Shown: piece by piece, positions 1-11,008 of the stretch
Layout of the letters: every line of letters begins with the position of its first letter
Position numbering within the stretch: position 1 is the first letter of the stretch
Source: Manis javanica
Taxonomy: Eukaryota; Chordata; Mammalia; Pholidota; Manidae
Direction of reading: 5' to 3'
Assembly: GCF_040802235.1 (NCBI RefSeq)
Contig: NC_133157.1
Coordinates: 89,824,001 to 89,888,000, forward strand
DNA: 64,000 nt
Made by a program: the position numbers and the translations under genes
The notes under the pieces: generated by a model
Seen by the model: the letters and a program-made list of their open reading frames with translations, nothing else
Told to the model about the DNA's origin: nothing
Databases searched by the model: none

Positions 1-519
1 ATATTGTCCAACTGTATTTGAACAGTCTGAGAGAAATCAGACAAATTAAAGCAACCCATTTCTGGGATCTGTTCACATCCCATATGTTCTCTTAACCGTA
101 GGTAGTCTATAGTCGTAAGACTTTGGAGCGCTACAACTTGCACCCCTCCCAACTCCTGGTTGAGTTCCAACAGTACAGATCCAGTCAAATTCGTTGTCTC
201 ACTGTATGCACATGCCAGCCTAGACATCGCCCTCCTTATTCCAGTGGCAAGTCCAGGAAATGGTGAGATGGATGCAGCCACAACCGCAGCATCGCCTGGA
301 TCCCTGTGGAGGCTTTTTGATGATCATCCCCCGGCACTAGTCCTCCAGAAAGTGCTGATGCCGGAAGCTCCTCCTCATATTGTATCTTAGTTAATTTTCT
401 GGGTAGCCAAGCTAGGCCTTGATCTTCTGCATAAAAACAAACAGACCCTTTGCCCACACTTTGACATGCCCTCTATACCACTCTGCAGAACTCATTGGAG
501 GTCAGCACACAGGGACTGC
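1..519 (-). mobile_element. Retroviral tail of copy A: integrase-end-like and envelope TM region
   Basis: The segment is colinear with the tails of copies B and C. Minus-strand frames around 380-457 contain GKGSVCFYAEDQGLAWLPRK, which resembles the C-terminal part of a betaretrovirus-type integrase (moderate to low confidence). Bases 1 to about 330 correspond to the start of the transmembrane (TM) envelope region in other minus-strand frames. Here it is split by stops and frame changes. The surface-envelope region appears to be missing between the two. The segment is an inactive endogenous fragment and continues beyond the left edge. Confidence 0.72.
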
Positions 520-715
520 TTTTTTTTTTTTTATTAAGAGAAAGGAATATTATCAGAAGAGAGTACCTCCATAGCTGATTATCTGACACCCTTTAAGTGA
601 TCAACATTAAGGATATTTAAAGCATGCGTTGATCTTTGATTTACCAATAGTTTTATCCTAACAAGGAGTAATCCCCCTTTTCTTTCTTCCTTTCTTTTTA
701 TTTCCTTTTTTTTAA
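520..715 (-). other. A-tract, spacer and A-rich L1 3' end of copy A
   Basis: A run of T (520-532; poly(A) on the element's strand) joins the retroviral part to a spacer of about 150 bp (533-680). A pyrimidine-rich stretch (680-715) marks the original A-rich 3' end of the L1. The same spacer lies at 10491-10660 and, inverted, at 37746-37907. On the element's strand the spacer ends in CTTAATAAAA, which could be a poly(A) signal merging into the A-tract. I do not recognise the spacer's family. Confidence 0.75.
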
Positions 716-1045
716 ATCTTTAATCTACACTCACATGAAGAATACTATGTTTACTATGCTCTCCCCTATATCAAGTCCCCCCTAAAAACCACATTACAGT
801 CACCGTCCATCAGCTCAGCAAAATGTTGTAGAATCACTACTTGTCCTCTCTGTGTTGTACAGCCCTCCCTCCCCTTTCTCCCTCCCCCCCATGCATGCTA
901 ATCATAGTAACCCCTTTCTTCTTCGCCCCCCTTATCCCTCCCTGCCCACCCATAATCCCCAGTTCCTTTCCCTTTCGTACCTGTAGTCCATTTTTGGATT
1001 CTGTAATTCCGCTGCTGTTTTGTTCCTTCAGTTTCTCCTTTGTTC

Positions 1046-4000
1046 TTATACTCCACAGATGAGTGAAATCATTTGGTATTTCACTTTCTCTGCTTGGCTT
1101 ATTTCACTGAGCATAATACTCTCCAGCTCCATCCATGTTGCTGCAAATGGTAGGATTTGCCCTCTTATCATGGCTGAGTAGTATTCCATTGTGTATGTGT
1201 ACCATATCTTCTTTATCCATTCATCTGCCGATGGACATTTAGGTTGCTTCCAATTCTTGGCTATTGTAAATAGTGCTGCAATAAACATAGGGGTGCATCT
1301 GTCTTTCTTAAACTTCATTGCTGCATTCTTAGGATAAATTCCTAGGAGTGGAATTCCTGGGTCAAATGGTAGGTCTGTTTTGAGTATTTTGATGAACCTC
1401 CAAACTGCTTTCCACAATGGTTTAACTAATTTACATTCCCACCAGCAGTGTAGGAGGGTTCCCTGTCTCCACAGCCTCACCAACATTTGTTGTTGTTTGT
1501 CTATTGGATGGCAGCCATCCTTACTGGTGTGAGGTGATACCTCATTGTAGTTTTAATTTGCATTTCTCTGATAATTAGCGATGTGGAGCATCTTTTCATG
1601 TGTCTGTTGGCCATCTGTATTTCTTTTTTGGAGAACTGTCTGTTCAGTTCCTCTGCCCATTTTTTAATTGGGTTATTTGTATTTTGTTTGTTGAGGCGTG
1701 TGAGCTCTTTATATATTCTGGACGTCAAGCCTTTATCGGATGTGTCATTTTCAAATATATTCTCCCGTACTGTAGGGTTCCTTTTTGTTCTGTTGATGGT
1801 GTCTTTCGCTGTACAGAAGCTTTTCAGCTTAATGTAGTCCCACTTGCTCATTTTTGCTGTTGTTTTCCTTGCCCAGGGAGATATGTTCAAGAAGAGGTCA
1901 CTCATGTTTATGTCTAAGAGGTTTTTGCCTATGTTTTTTCCAAGAGTTTAATGGTTTCAAAACTTGCATTCAGGTCTTTGATCCATTTTGAGTTTACCTT
2001 TGTATATGGGGTTAGACAATGATTCAGTTTCATTCTCCTATATGTAGCTGTCCAGCTTTGCCAGCATCGTCTGTTGAAGAAACTGTCATTTTGCCATTGT
2101 ATGTCCATGGCTCCTTTATCAAATATTAATTGACCATAAATGTTTGGGTTAATTTCTGGAGTCTCTAATCTGTTCCACTGGTCTGTGGCTCTGTTCTTGT
2201 GCCAGTACCAAATTGTCTTGATTACTATGGCTTTGTAGTAGAGCTTGAAATTGGGGAGTGAGATCCCCCCTACTTTATTCTTCTTTTTCAGGATTGCTTT
2301 GGCTATTCGGGGTCTTTGGTGTTTCCATATGAATTTTTGAATTATTTGTTCCAATTCATTGAAGAATGTTGCTGGTAATTTGAGAGGGATTGCATCAAAT
2401 CTGTATATTGCTTTGGGCAGGATGGCCATTTTGACAATATTAATTCTTCCTAGCCACAAGCATAGGATGAGTTTCCATTTGTTAGTGTCCCCTTTAATTT
2501 CTCTTAAGAGTGACTTGTAGTTTTCAGGGTATAGGTCTTTCACTTATTTGGTTAGGTTTATTCCTAGGTATTTTATTCTTTTTGATGCAATGGTGAATGG
2601 AATTGTTTTCCTGATTTCTCTTTCTATTGGCTCATTGTTAGTATATAGGAAAGCTACAGATTTCTGTGTTGATTTTGTATCCTGCAACTTTGCTGTATTC
2701 CGATATCAGTTCTAGTAGTTTTGGAGTGGAGTCTTTAGGGTTTTTTATGTACAGTGTCATATCATCTGCAAATAGTGACAGTTTAACTTCTTCTTTACCA
2801 ATCTGGGTTCCTTGTATTTCTTTGTTTTGTCTGATTGCCTTGGCTAGGACCTCCAGTACTATGTTAAATAACAGTGGGGAGAGTGGGCATCCCAATCTGG
2901 TTCCCGATCTCAGAGGTAATGCTTTCAGCTTCTCGCTGTTCATTATAATGCTGGCTGTGGGTTTATCATATATGGCCTTTATTATGTTGAGGTACTTGCC
3001 CTCTATTCCCATTTTGCTAAGAGTTTTTATCATGAATGGATGTTGAATTTTGTCAAATGCTTTTTCAGCATCTATGGAGATGATCATGTGGTTTTGTCTT
3101 TCTTTTTGTTGATGTGGTGGATGCTGTTGATGGATTTTCGAATGTTGTACCATCCTTGCATCCCTGGGATGAATCCCACTTGGCCATGCTATATGATCCT
3201 TTTGATATATTTTTGAATTCGGTTCGCTAATATTTTATTGATTATTTTTGCATCTACATTCATCAGGGATATTGGTCTGTAATTTTCTTTTTTCATGGGG
3301 TCTTTGCCTGGTTTTGGTATTAGGGTGATGTTGGCTTCATAGAATGAGTTTGGGAGTATTCCCTCCTCTTCTATTTTGTGGAACACTTTAAGGAGAATGG
3401 GTATTATGTCTTCTCTGTGTGTCTGATAAAATTCCGAGGTAAATCCGTCCGGCCCCGGGGTTTTGTTCTTGGGTAGTTTTTTGATTACCGTTTCAATTTC
3501 TTTGCTCGTAATTGGTTTGTTTAAGTTTTGTGTTTCTTCCTTGGTCAGTCTTGGGAGGCTGTATTTTTCTAGGAAGTTGTCCATTTCTTCTAGGTTTTCC
3601 AGCTTGTTGGTATATATGTTTTCATAGTAGTCTTTAATAATTCTTTGTATTTCTGTAGAGTCTGTCATGATTTTTCCATTCTCATTTCTGATGCTGTTGA
3701 TTTGTGTTGATTCTCTTTTTCTCTTAATAAGTTTGGCTGGAGGCTTATCTATTTTGTTTATTTTCTCAAATAATAAACCAGCTCTTGGTTTCGTTGATTT
3801 TTGCTATTGTTTTATTCTTCTCAATTTTGTTTATTTCTTCTCTGATCTTTATTATGTCCCTCCTTCTGCTGACTTTAGGCCTCATTTGTTCTTCTTTTTC
3901 CAGTTTCAATAATTGTGATGTTAGACTATACATTTGGGATTGTTCTTCCTTCTTCAAGTGTGCCTGGATCGCTATATACTTTCCTCTTAAGACTGCTTTC

Positions 4001-4573
4001 GCTGCATCTCACAGAAGATGGGGCTTTGTGTGGTTGTCATTTGTTTCTATATATTCCTTGATCTCTATTTTGATTTGTTCATTGATCAGTTGATCATTTA
4101 GAAGCATGTTGTTAAGCCTCCATGTGTTTGTGAGGCTTTTTGTTTTCTTTGTAGAATTTATTTCTAGTTTTATACCTTTGTGGTCTGAAAAATTGGTTGG
4201 TAGAATTTCAATATTTTGGAATTTACTTAGGCTCTTTTTGTGAGCTAGTATGTGGTCTATTCTGGAGAATGTTCCATGTGCACTTGAGAAGAATGTATAT
4301 CCTGTTGCTTTTGGATGTTGTTTTGAAGTCTATTTTGTCTGATATTAGTACTGCAACCCCTGCTTTCTTCTCACTGTTGTTTGCCTGAAACATGTTTTTC
4401 TATCCCTTGACTTTTAGTCTGTGCATGTCTTTGGGTTTGAGGTGAGTTTCTTGTAAGTAGCATATAGATGGGTCTTGCTTTTTTGTCCATTCTATTACTC
4501 AGTGTCTTTTGATTGGTGCATTAAGTCCATTTACATTTAGGGTGACTATTGAGAGATATGTACTTATTGCCAT
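1046..4573 (-). pseudogene. L1 ORF2 (endonuclease-reverse transcriptase), copy A, broken
   Basis: ORF2 of L1 encodes the endonuclease and reverse transcriptase used for target-primed reverse transcription. Minus-strand fragments in order are the endonuclease start near 4573, linker and RT pieces (3766-3957, 3189-3668, 2638-3153), thumb and C-terminal pieces (1929-2543, 1501-1905) and the last block 1046-1486. The RT core LFADDM is present in the 2638-3153 fragment. The expected ATG is at 4571-4573 and the stop at 1046-1048. Defects: about 300 bp of the endonuclease domain is missing near 4318, judged against copy B. The C-terminal cysteine-histidine region is disrupted near 1460-1490, and there are several further frameshifts. 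It cannot encode a working enzyme. Confidence 0.93.
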
Positions 4574-4769
4574 TGCAGGCTTTAGATTTGTGGTTACCAA
4601 AGGTACAAGTTTAGCTTCTTTAGTATCTTACTGCCTAACTTAGCTCGCTTATTGAGCTGTTATATATACTGTCTGGAGATTCTTTTCTTCTCTCCCTTCT
4701 TATTCCTCCTCCTCCATTCTTCATATGTTGTGTGTTTTTTTTCTGTGCTCTTTCTAGGAGTGCTCCCAT

Positions 4770-5657
4770 CTAGAGCAGTCCCTGTAAGATGCCCTGTAGA
4801 GGTGCTTTGTGGGAAGCAAAATCCCTCAGCTTTTGCTTGTCTGGGAATTGTTTAATCCCACCATCATATTTAAATGATAGTCATGCTGGGTACAGTATCC
4901 TTGGTTCAAGGCCCTTCTGTTTCATTGCATTAAATATATCATGCCATTCTCTTCTGGCCTGTAAGGTTTCTGTCGAGAAGTCTGATGTTAGCCTGATGGG
5001 TTTTCCTTTATAGGTGACCTTTTTCTCTCTAGCTGCCTTTAAAACTCTTTTCTTGTCCTTGATCCTTGCTATTTTAATTATTATGTGTCTTGGTGTTGTT
5101 CTCCTTGGATCCTTTCTGTTGGGGGTTCTGTGTAATTCCATGGTCTGGTCGATTATTTCCTCCCCCAGTTTGGGGAAATTTTCAGCAATTATTTCTTCAA
5201 AGAGACTTTCTATCCCTTTTCCTCTTTCTTCTTCTTCTGGTACCCCTATAATATGAGTATTATTCCTTTTGGATTGGTCACATAGTTCTGTTAGTTTTGT
5301 TTCATTCCTGGAGATCCTTTTATCTCTCTCTATGTCAGCTTCTATACGTTCCTGTTCTCTGGCTTCTATTCCTTCAATGGCCTCTTGCATCTTATCCATT
5401 CTGCTTATAAATCCTTCCAGGGTTTGTTTCACTTCTGTGATCTCCTTCCTGACATCTGTGATCTCCCTCCGGACTTCATCCCAGTGCTCTTGCATTTTTC
5501 TCTGCGTCATCCCATTGATCTTACATTTTTCTCTGCATCTCTGTCAGCATGTTCATGATTTTTTTTTGAATTCTTTTTCAAGAAGACTGGTTAGGTCTGT
5601 CTCCTTCTCAAGTGTTGTCTCTGTGATCTTTGTCTGCCTGTAGTTTTGCCTTTTCAT
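4770..5657 (-). pseudogene. L1 ORF1 (RNA-binding protein), copy A, broken
   Basis: ORF1 encodes the coiled-coil, RNA-binding chaperone that coats L1 RNA. The start codon matching copy C is at 5655-5657 (MKRQ start). The long open part is 4881-5510, carrying coiled-coil heptads (for example WDEVRREITDVRKEITEVKQ), the charged linker and the RNA-recognition and C-terminal domains. An extra T in the run near 5560-5570 and a lesion near 4880 break the frame. The expected end is the stop at 4770-4772. The coiled coil has an extra ITDVRKEITEVKQ block that copy C shares and copy B lacks. Confidence 0.9.
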
Positions 5658-6773
5658 GGTGATAGAGATAGTTTGCAGAGCTGGTACAAGTGACAGCTGG
5701 GAGAGCTTTCCTTCTTGTTTGTTTGTGGCCTTCCTCTCCTGGGAGAATAGCGACTTCTACTGGTTTATACTTGGGAGCTGTGCACAGATAGGGCTTCAGC
5801 TACCTGCCCAGTTGGTTTGGTGTTTATCTCAGCTGTTGCTGTGGGCGTGGCCTGGCTGGGGCTCCTCCTCCAAAATGGTGGAGCCCCGTTGGAGGGGGAG
5901 CGGCCGGGAGGCTATTTATCTCTGTAAGGGGCCTCTGTACTCCCTGTTGCTCAGGGGGTTAGAGTGCCCAGAGATCCCCAGATTCCCTGCATCTGGGCTA
6001 AGTGTCCTGTCCTTCCCCTTTAAGACTTCCAAAAAGCACTCTCCAAACCAATACAACAACAGCAACAATGAAAGAGAAAAAAAAAAAAAGGAAAAAATGC
6101 GCGACTTTCTTTGTCCTCAGGCACCGGTCTCAGGCACCTGCTCACTGGTCTTGCTGCCCTGTTTCCCTAGTATTGGAGTCCGTGTCCCTTTAAGGCTTCC
6201 AAAAAGCATTCGCCAAAAAAAAAAGGGAAAAATGTGCGATTTTCTTTGTCCTCAGGTGCTGGTCTCTGGCACCCGCTCACCGGTCTTGCTGCCCTGTTTC
6301 CCTAGTATTGGGGTCCCTGTCCCTTTAAGGCTTCCAAAAAGCACTCACCAAAAAAAAAACCGCTCCCATTTCTTTGTTCTCCAGCGTCAGCCTCAGACAC
6401 CCGCTTACAGGTCCTGTCGCCCTGTTTCCCTAGTATCCAGGACCCCACGCATGCACTGTGTCTGCGCTCTGGTCCGGAATCCTGGGGCTCGGTGTTCAGC
6501 AGTCCTGGGCTCTCTTTTCCTCCCTTCTGACTCCTCCCCACCCGCCAGGGGCTGGGGGAGGGGTGCTTGTGTCCGACCGGGCTGGGGCTTGTATCTTACC
6601 CCCTTTGCGAGGTGCTGGGTTCTCGCAGGTGTGGATGTGGTCTGGATGTTGTCCTGTGTCCTCTGGTCTCTATTTTAGGAAGAGTTTTCTTTGTTATATT
6701 TTCATGTATATATGTGGTTTTGGGAGGATATTTCCACTGCTCTACTCACGCCGCCATCCTGGCTCCTCCCTCC
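5658..6773 (-). promoter_or_regulatory. L1 5'UTR / internal promoter of copy A, with tandem monomers
   Basis: GC-rich region upstream of ORF1 on the minus strand. It contains repeated units of about 125 bp (roughly 6085-6225, 6226-6350 and a more divergent one to about 6435). Each carries the element-strand block GCTTTTTGGAAGCCTTAAAG followed by a GC-rich part. The outermost end includes GGATGGCGGC, close to a YY1 site, as known for L1 promoters. The promoter role is inferred from position and family. The unit number differs between A, B and C. Confidence 0.75.
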
Positions 6774-7324
6774 ACCTGGCCCATTTTTAAGCTGGTATAT
6801 GAACCATCACCTTACTGTTCAGCCACTTCTTTGGAGCACCCCTGCACTTATGTGAACAAACTCTGCCATGTCTCCTGTTAATCTGCTACTGTCAGCTCAT
6901 GGGCATACCCTTCACCATATGGTATAAGTCGGTGGAGGAAAATTTTCCCCCAACACTATAAAGAAAAGTGAAGTGGAGCAAGAAGAAAGTGACAGAGGAG
7001 ACCCTTGAGCAGAGGCCAGAATGGGGGTGACTGTGTATTAGGAGATACTCACTTGATGTTATCAATTTTGTGCCCAGACTTGTAATTCATCTCAGCTTCC
7101 CCAGATTAGAAAAATCCACACTGGTGAAAATGATATGGAGGCTGAGCTGCAGGAGTCTGATTCCTGAGCTGTAGGAATCTTATTATCTCACATCCAGACA
7201 TTTAAGTTGCTGCAGCTATTTTTCTTATTACCCAGCTGGGTAGAAGAGTGTGATCAAGAGCAATTAATAAAATATAGAGTTTATAGTATGGAATCCTGCC
7301 CAGCATTTCAGATGTATGCATCAG
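6774..7324. other. Unassigned intergenic DNA
   Basis: No coding pattern and no repeat I can name. A promoter or exon could not be supported. Confidence 0.5.
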
Positions 7325-7780
7325 CTATGTTCTGCTGCACAACAGAGCATCCCATAACTCAGCAGGCTTAAAGATACACATTTGTGTTCCTGCTCATGGG
7401 GTTCGAGCACTCTCACCATTGGGATCGCTGTGGTTAGCTGTGGGTCTAGCAAGCTGGGGAGCTGGATGGTTCTGCTGAAATTGGCTGGACCTTCTACTGT
7501 GTCTGAAGGCCAACTGTCAGTAGGCTGAAGCCCTTGACTGTCTTTCTCTCCTTTCACCCTCCAGCAGGCTAGCCCAGGATTGTTCCTAAGGATTCCAAAA
7601 AAGGGAGACAAAAAGTGCAGGGCCTCCTGAGTTACAGGCTCAGCACTGGTATCCCATCCTGTACCACATTCTTTGGGCCCAAACAAGCACACGGCCAGCC
7701 CAGATGTAGGGGAGTGGGACATACAGTCCACTTCTGGATACGGAGCTGCATTCTCATTATATTGCAAGAATATAAGAAAA
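7325..7780. repeat. Decayed ancient interspersed repeat (LTR-like or DNA element, family not named)
   Basis: The block starts GCTGCACAACAGAGCATCCC followed by ACTCAGCAGGCTTAAAGA, and ends with GCCAGCCCAGAT and an AGTCCACTTCTGGATACGGA-like end. This is a wording I associate with an abundant old mammalian interspersed repeat, but I cannot fix the family without a repeat library. Stops interrupt all frames over most of its length. Confidence 0.45.
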
Positions 7781-7837
7781 TAATGGGGCCACCTTTGCTA
7801 TCCTTCTATACCAACATTTACAGCCTACAGTGTACAT

Positions 7838-7955
7838 CAGACATTGGCAAGTGTTTTCTATAAAGGCCCAGATAGCAAATATTTTAAGTTTTGTGGTCTA
7901 CATACATTCTTTTTGCTTTATCTTAATCTTTATCTTTCATCTTTGTCTTCTTTTT
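7838..7955. mobile_element. Left half of old hAT/Charlie-like DNA transposon split by copy B
   Basis: Contains GGCAAGTGTTTTCTATAAAG followed by GCCCAGATAGCAAATATTTT, the typical end of a common nonautonomous mammalian DNA transposon. The opposite end lies at 16629-16740 (GCCATGTTTGGCCT, CATAGTTTGGCAAG). Copy B sits between the halves, so the DNA transposon is the older occupant. Confidence 0.65.
7940..7955. repeat. Target-site duplication, left copy, of composite B
   Basis: TCTTTGTCTTCTTTTT here and TCTTTATCTTCTTTTT at 16629-16644 match at 15 of 16 positions. They flank the whole 8.67 kb composite, not the L1 alone. This shows that L1 and retroviral tail entered in one retrotransposition event. 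Confidence 0.8.
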
Positions 7956-7963
7956 TTTTTTTT

Positions 7964-8283
7964 GAGAGGGCATCTCTCATATTTATTGATCAAATGGTTG
8001 TTAACAACAATAAAATTCTGTATAAGGGAGCCAAGGCTCAATGCACTATCATTAATCCATCCCAAGCCTAATTTTTGTCAGTCTCCAAACTTCTGAAGCA
8101 TAATGAACAAGTTCTTACATGGAGAACAAATTCTTGCATAGTGAATAAGTTACATGGTGAACAGTACAAGGGCAGTCATCACAGAAACTTTTGGTTTTGA
8201 TCATGCATCATGAACTATAAACAATCAGTTCAAATATGAATATTCATTTGATTTTTATACTTGATTTATATGTGGATACCACA
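7964..8283 (-). mobile_element. Retroviral LTR (U3-R only) ending in the poly(A) site, copy B
   Basis: Minus strand: the LTR starts TGTGGTATCCACATATAAAT directly after a purine-rich tract (8284-8294). It carries AATAAA (TTTATT at 7982-7987) and stops 18 bases later at the poly(A). U5 is absent, as expected for a segment copied from a polyadenylated transcript. It aligns with 39254-39576 in copy C. Confidence 0.75.
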
Positions 8284-8294
8284 TTTCTCTCTTT
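8284..8294 (-). other. Polypurine tract before LTR, copy B
   Basis: Reads AAAGAGAGAAA on the minus strand immediately before the TG of the LTR. This is the position of the plus-strand primer in retroviruses. Copy C has AAAGGGAGAAA at the same place. Confidence 0.6.
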
Positions 8295-8654
8295 ATTATT
8301 ATTATTATTTTTAATAAAATGCTGAAGTGGTAGGTAGATGCAAGATAAACATAGAAAACATAGTTTAGTGGTGTAAGAGAGCAAATGTAGATGATCAGGT
8401 GTGTGCCTGTAGACTATGTGTTAATCCAAGATAGACAGGGGCAATAAAACACCCACGGATGCAGAAGATTTCTCTCAGAACAGGGGGGCTGAGGTTCTAA
8501 GCCTCACCTCTGTTGATCCCCAATTTCTCACCTGATGGCCCCCCTGTGACTGTGCCTGTCTTAAGTTGTTCCTCCCTTGAGGAATCTTACCTGACTCTGG
8601 CTATCCAGTCATCTTCTGGGGCCATACAGGGAAATGTAAAGTGAGAGAGAAGCC

Positions 8655-9540
8655 TTATTGTTTGAAAAGGTTAGCTTTTTACTTCTTTGCATATTTATGC
8701 CTTGTGACTTCTATGCCCAGCATTTGTCCTGAGGTATCTTTACCACTTGGAGGAATTATGATACTCAGTAAATTCAATATGAGGCACAAACTCTATTTAA
8801 GGGTTATAATTAGGAAGGAAGAAGAAAAGCTATAGATGTAGCAGGCAGAAGAAAGCATGGGAAGATTGATTATTTCTTTGTCATATCTTCTTGTAGAGTA
8901 ACATAAGCATGTATAGGTTTTAACAAACTACTAATTAAATTGCGTACACACATTAACAGAATAGGAATTCAGCTACATAACAAAAGCAGAACTACAATTA
9001 CCAGCCACATCCAGTGAAATCAAGAAAACCAGTTAGGTACCCAAGGCATTTGTGAAAATTTATCAATGATATGATGGATATTGTCTAACTAAATTTGAAT
9101 AGTTTGAGAAAAATCAGACAAAGTAAAACAACATATTTCTGGGAACTGTTCACATCCCATATGTTCTTTTAACAGTAGATAGTCTATAGTCGCACGATTT
9201 TGGAGCACTGCAACTTGCACTTCTCCTAATTCTTGGTTGAGTTCCAACAGTATAGATCACCTCAAATTTGTTGTTTTACTGTATGCACAGGCAAGCTTAG
9301 ATATCTCCTTCTTCATTCCCATGGCAAGTCCAGGAACTGGTGGGATGAATGCAGCTACAACTGCAGCATCACCTGGATCTTTGTTGAGTTTTTTGATGAT
9401 CATCTTCTGGTATTTCTCTTCCAGAGAGTGCTGATGTTGGAAGTTCTTCTTCATATCGTATCTTAGTTCATTTTCTGGGTAGCCAAATTAGGCTTTGATC
9501 CTCTGTATAAACACAAACAGACCCTTTGCCTACACTTTTT
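8655..9540 (-). repeat. Tail duplication unit 1 in copy B (diverged)
   Basis: This roughly 890-bp stretch repeats 9541-10430 in the same orientation. Both contain the element's TM-envelope region and the downstream block up to the motif GAAAAGGTTA(C/G)CTTTTTACT. Copy C has the stretch only once. The units differ at many sites and unit 1 carries more A/T replacements. The join at 9531-9541 is a T run (A-run on the element strand). Confidence 0.8.
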
Positions 9541-10430
9541 TTTTTGAAAAGGTTACCTTTTTACTTCTTTGCAGATTTATGCCCTGTGGCTTCTATGCCC
9601 AACGCTTGTCTCGAGGTATCTTTACCACCTGGAGGAATTCTGATACCCAGTAAATTCGATATGAGCCACGAATTCTATTTAAGGGTTGTAATTAGGAAGG
9701 AAGAAGAAAAGCTATAGAGGTAGCATATGGAAGAAAACATGGGAGGATTGATTACTTCTTTCACATATCTTCTTGTAGAGTACCTTAAGCATGTATAGGT
9801 TTTAAACTACTAACTAACTTGCGCACACATATTAACATAACAGGAATACGGTGACATAAACAAAGCAAATCTATAATTACCAGCCATCTCCAGTGAAGCC
9901 AAGAAACCCAGTTAGGCACCCTAGGCACTTGTGAAAATTTGTCTATGATATGATGGATATTGTCCAACTGTATTTGAACAGTCTGAGAGAAATCAGACAA
10001 ATTGAAGCAACCCATTTCTGGGATCTGTTCACATCCCATATGTTCTTTTAACCGTAGGTAGTCTATAGTCGTAAGACTTTGGAGTGCTACAATCTTGCAC
10101 CCCTCCCAACTCCTGGTTGAGTTCCAACAGTACAGATCCACTCAAATTCGTTGTCTCACTGTATGCACATGCCAGTCTAGACATCGCCCTCCTTATTCCA
10201 GTGGCAAGTCCAGGAAATGGTGGGATGGATGCAGCCACAACCGCAGCATCGCCCGGATCCCTGTGGAGGCTTTTTGATGATCATCCCCCGGCACTAGTCC
10301 TCCACAGACTGCTGATGCCGGAAGCTCCTCCTCATATCGTATCTTAGTCCATTTTCTGGGTAGCCAAGCTAGGCCTTGATCTTCTGCATAGAAACAAACA
10401 GACCCTTTGCCCACACTTTGACATGCCCTC
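9541..10430 (-). repeat. Tail duplication unit 2 in copy B, with TM-envelope fragment
   Basis: This unit is directly attached to the L1 side. A minus-strand frame of 118 codons (9785-10141) carries the TM-envelope core: the block CEQIPEMGCFNLSD with a following heptad-like region, then a hydrophobic membrane segment and short tail. The frame upstream (10029-10238) holds the fusion-peptide-like start but is out of frame with the core. It is an inactive endogenous retroviral remnant. Confidence 0.75.
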
Positions 10431-10476
10431 TATACCACTCTGCAGAACTCATTGGAGGTCAGCACACAGGGACTGC

Positions 10477-10664
10477 TTTTTTTTTTTTTTATTAAGAGAA
10501 AGGAATATTATCAGAAGAGAGTACCTCCATAGGTGATCATCTGACACCCTTTAAGTGATCAACATTAAGGATATTTAAAGCATGCTTTGATCTTTGATTT
10601 ACCAATAGTTTTATCCTATCAAGGAGTAATCCCACTTTTTTTCTTTCCTTCTTTCTTTTTTTTT
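10477..10664 (-). other. A-tract, spacer and A-rich L1 3' end of copy B
   Basis: T run 10477-10490, spacer about 10491-10635 and a pyrimidine-rich L1 end about 10636-10664. The sequence is the same as 520-715 in copy A, which shows that the junction is inherited and did not arise separately in each copy. Confidence 0.75.
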
Positions 10665-11008
10665 TTTAATCTTTATTCTACACTTACATGAAGAATACTA
10701 TGTTTACTATGCTCTCCCCTATATCAGGTCCCCCCTTACAACCACATTACAGTTACTGTCCATCAGCTTAGCAAAATGTTGTAGAATTCCTACTTGTCCT
10801 CTCTGTGTTGTGCAGCCCACATTCCCCTTTTTCCCTCCCCCCCCATGCATGCTAATCTTAATACCCCTGTTCTTCTTCCCCCCCTTATCCCTCCCTGCCC
10901 ACCCATCCTCCCCAGTTCCTTTCCCTTTCGTACCTGTTAGTCCATTTTTGGGTTCTGTAATTCCGCTGCTGTTTTGTTCCTTCAGTTTTTCCTTTGTTCC
11001 TATACTCC

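Larger units (their letters stand above)
1..6773 (-). mobile_element. Composite L1 + retroviral tail, copy A (open at left edge)
   Basis: This is a near full-length L1 read on the minus strand, with its 5' end near 6773 and its 3'UTR near 716. Its 3' side continues into a spacer and a retroviral segment that runs off the window at base 1. The order of parts matches copies B (7956-16628) and C (31403-39603). The 5' end on the minus strand reads GGAGGAGCCAGGATGGCGGC, the kind of start seen in mammalian L1 5'UTRs. The left target-site duplication lies outside the window, so the insertion boundaries cannot be verified here. Both ORFs are broken (see separate entries), so this is a dead copy. Confidence 0.93.

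Noticed and set aside
1583-1917. Long plus-strand frames rich in Phe/Leu/Cys across copies A and B, looking like membrane proteins
   Set aside because: They are antisense shadows of L1 ORF2. The hydrophobic composition comes from reading A-rich L1 coding sequence backwards.
6085-6440. A CRISPR-like or satellite array
   Set aside because: The repeats are L1 5'UTR monomers of about 125 bp in a mammalian genome. There are no short palindromic repeats with unique spacers.
5656-6678. A 340-codon plus-strand frame across the L1 5'UTR of copy A
   Set aside because: It is antisense to the GC-rich L1 promoter, made of repeated monomers and without conserved domain text. An L1 antisense transcript is possible, but a protein is not supported.
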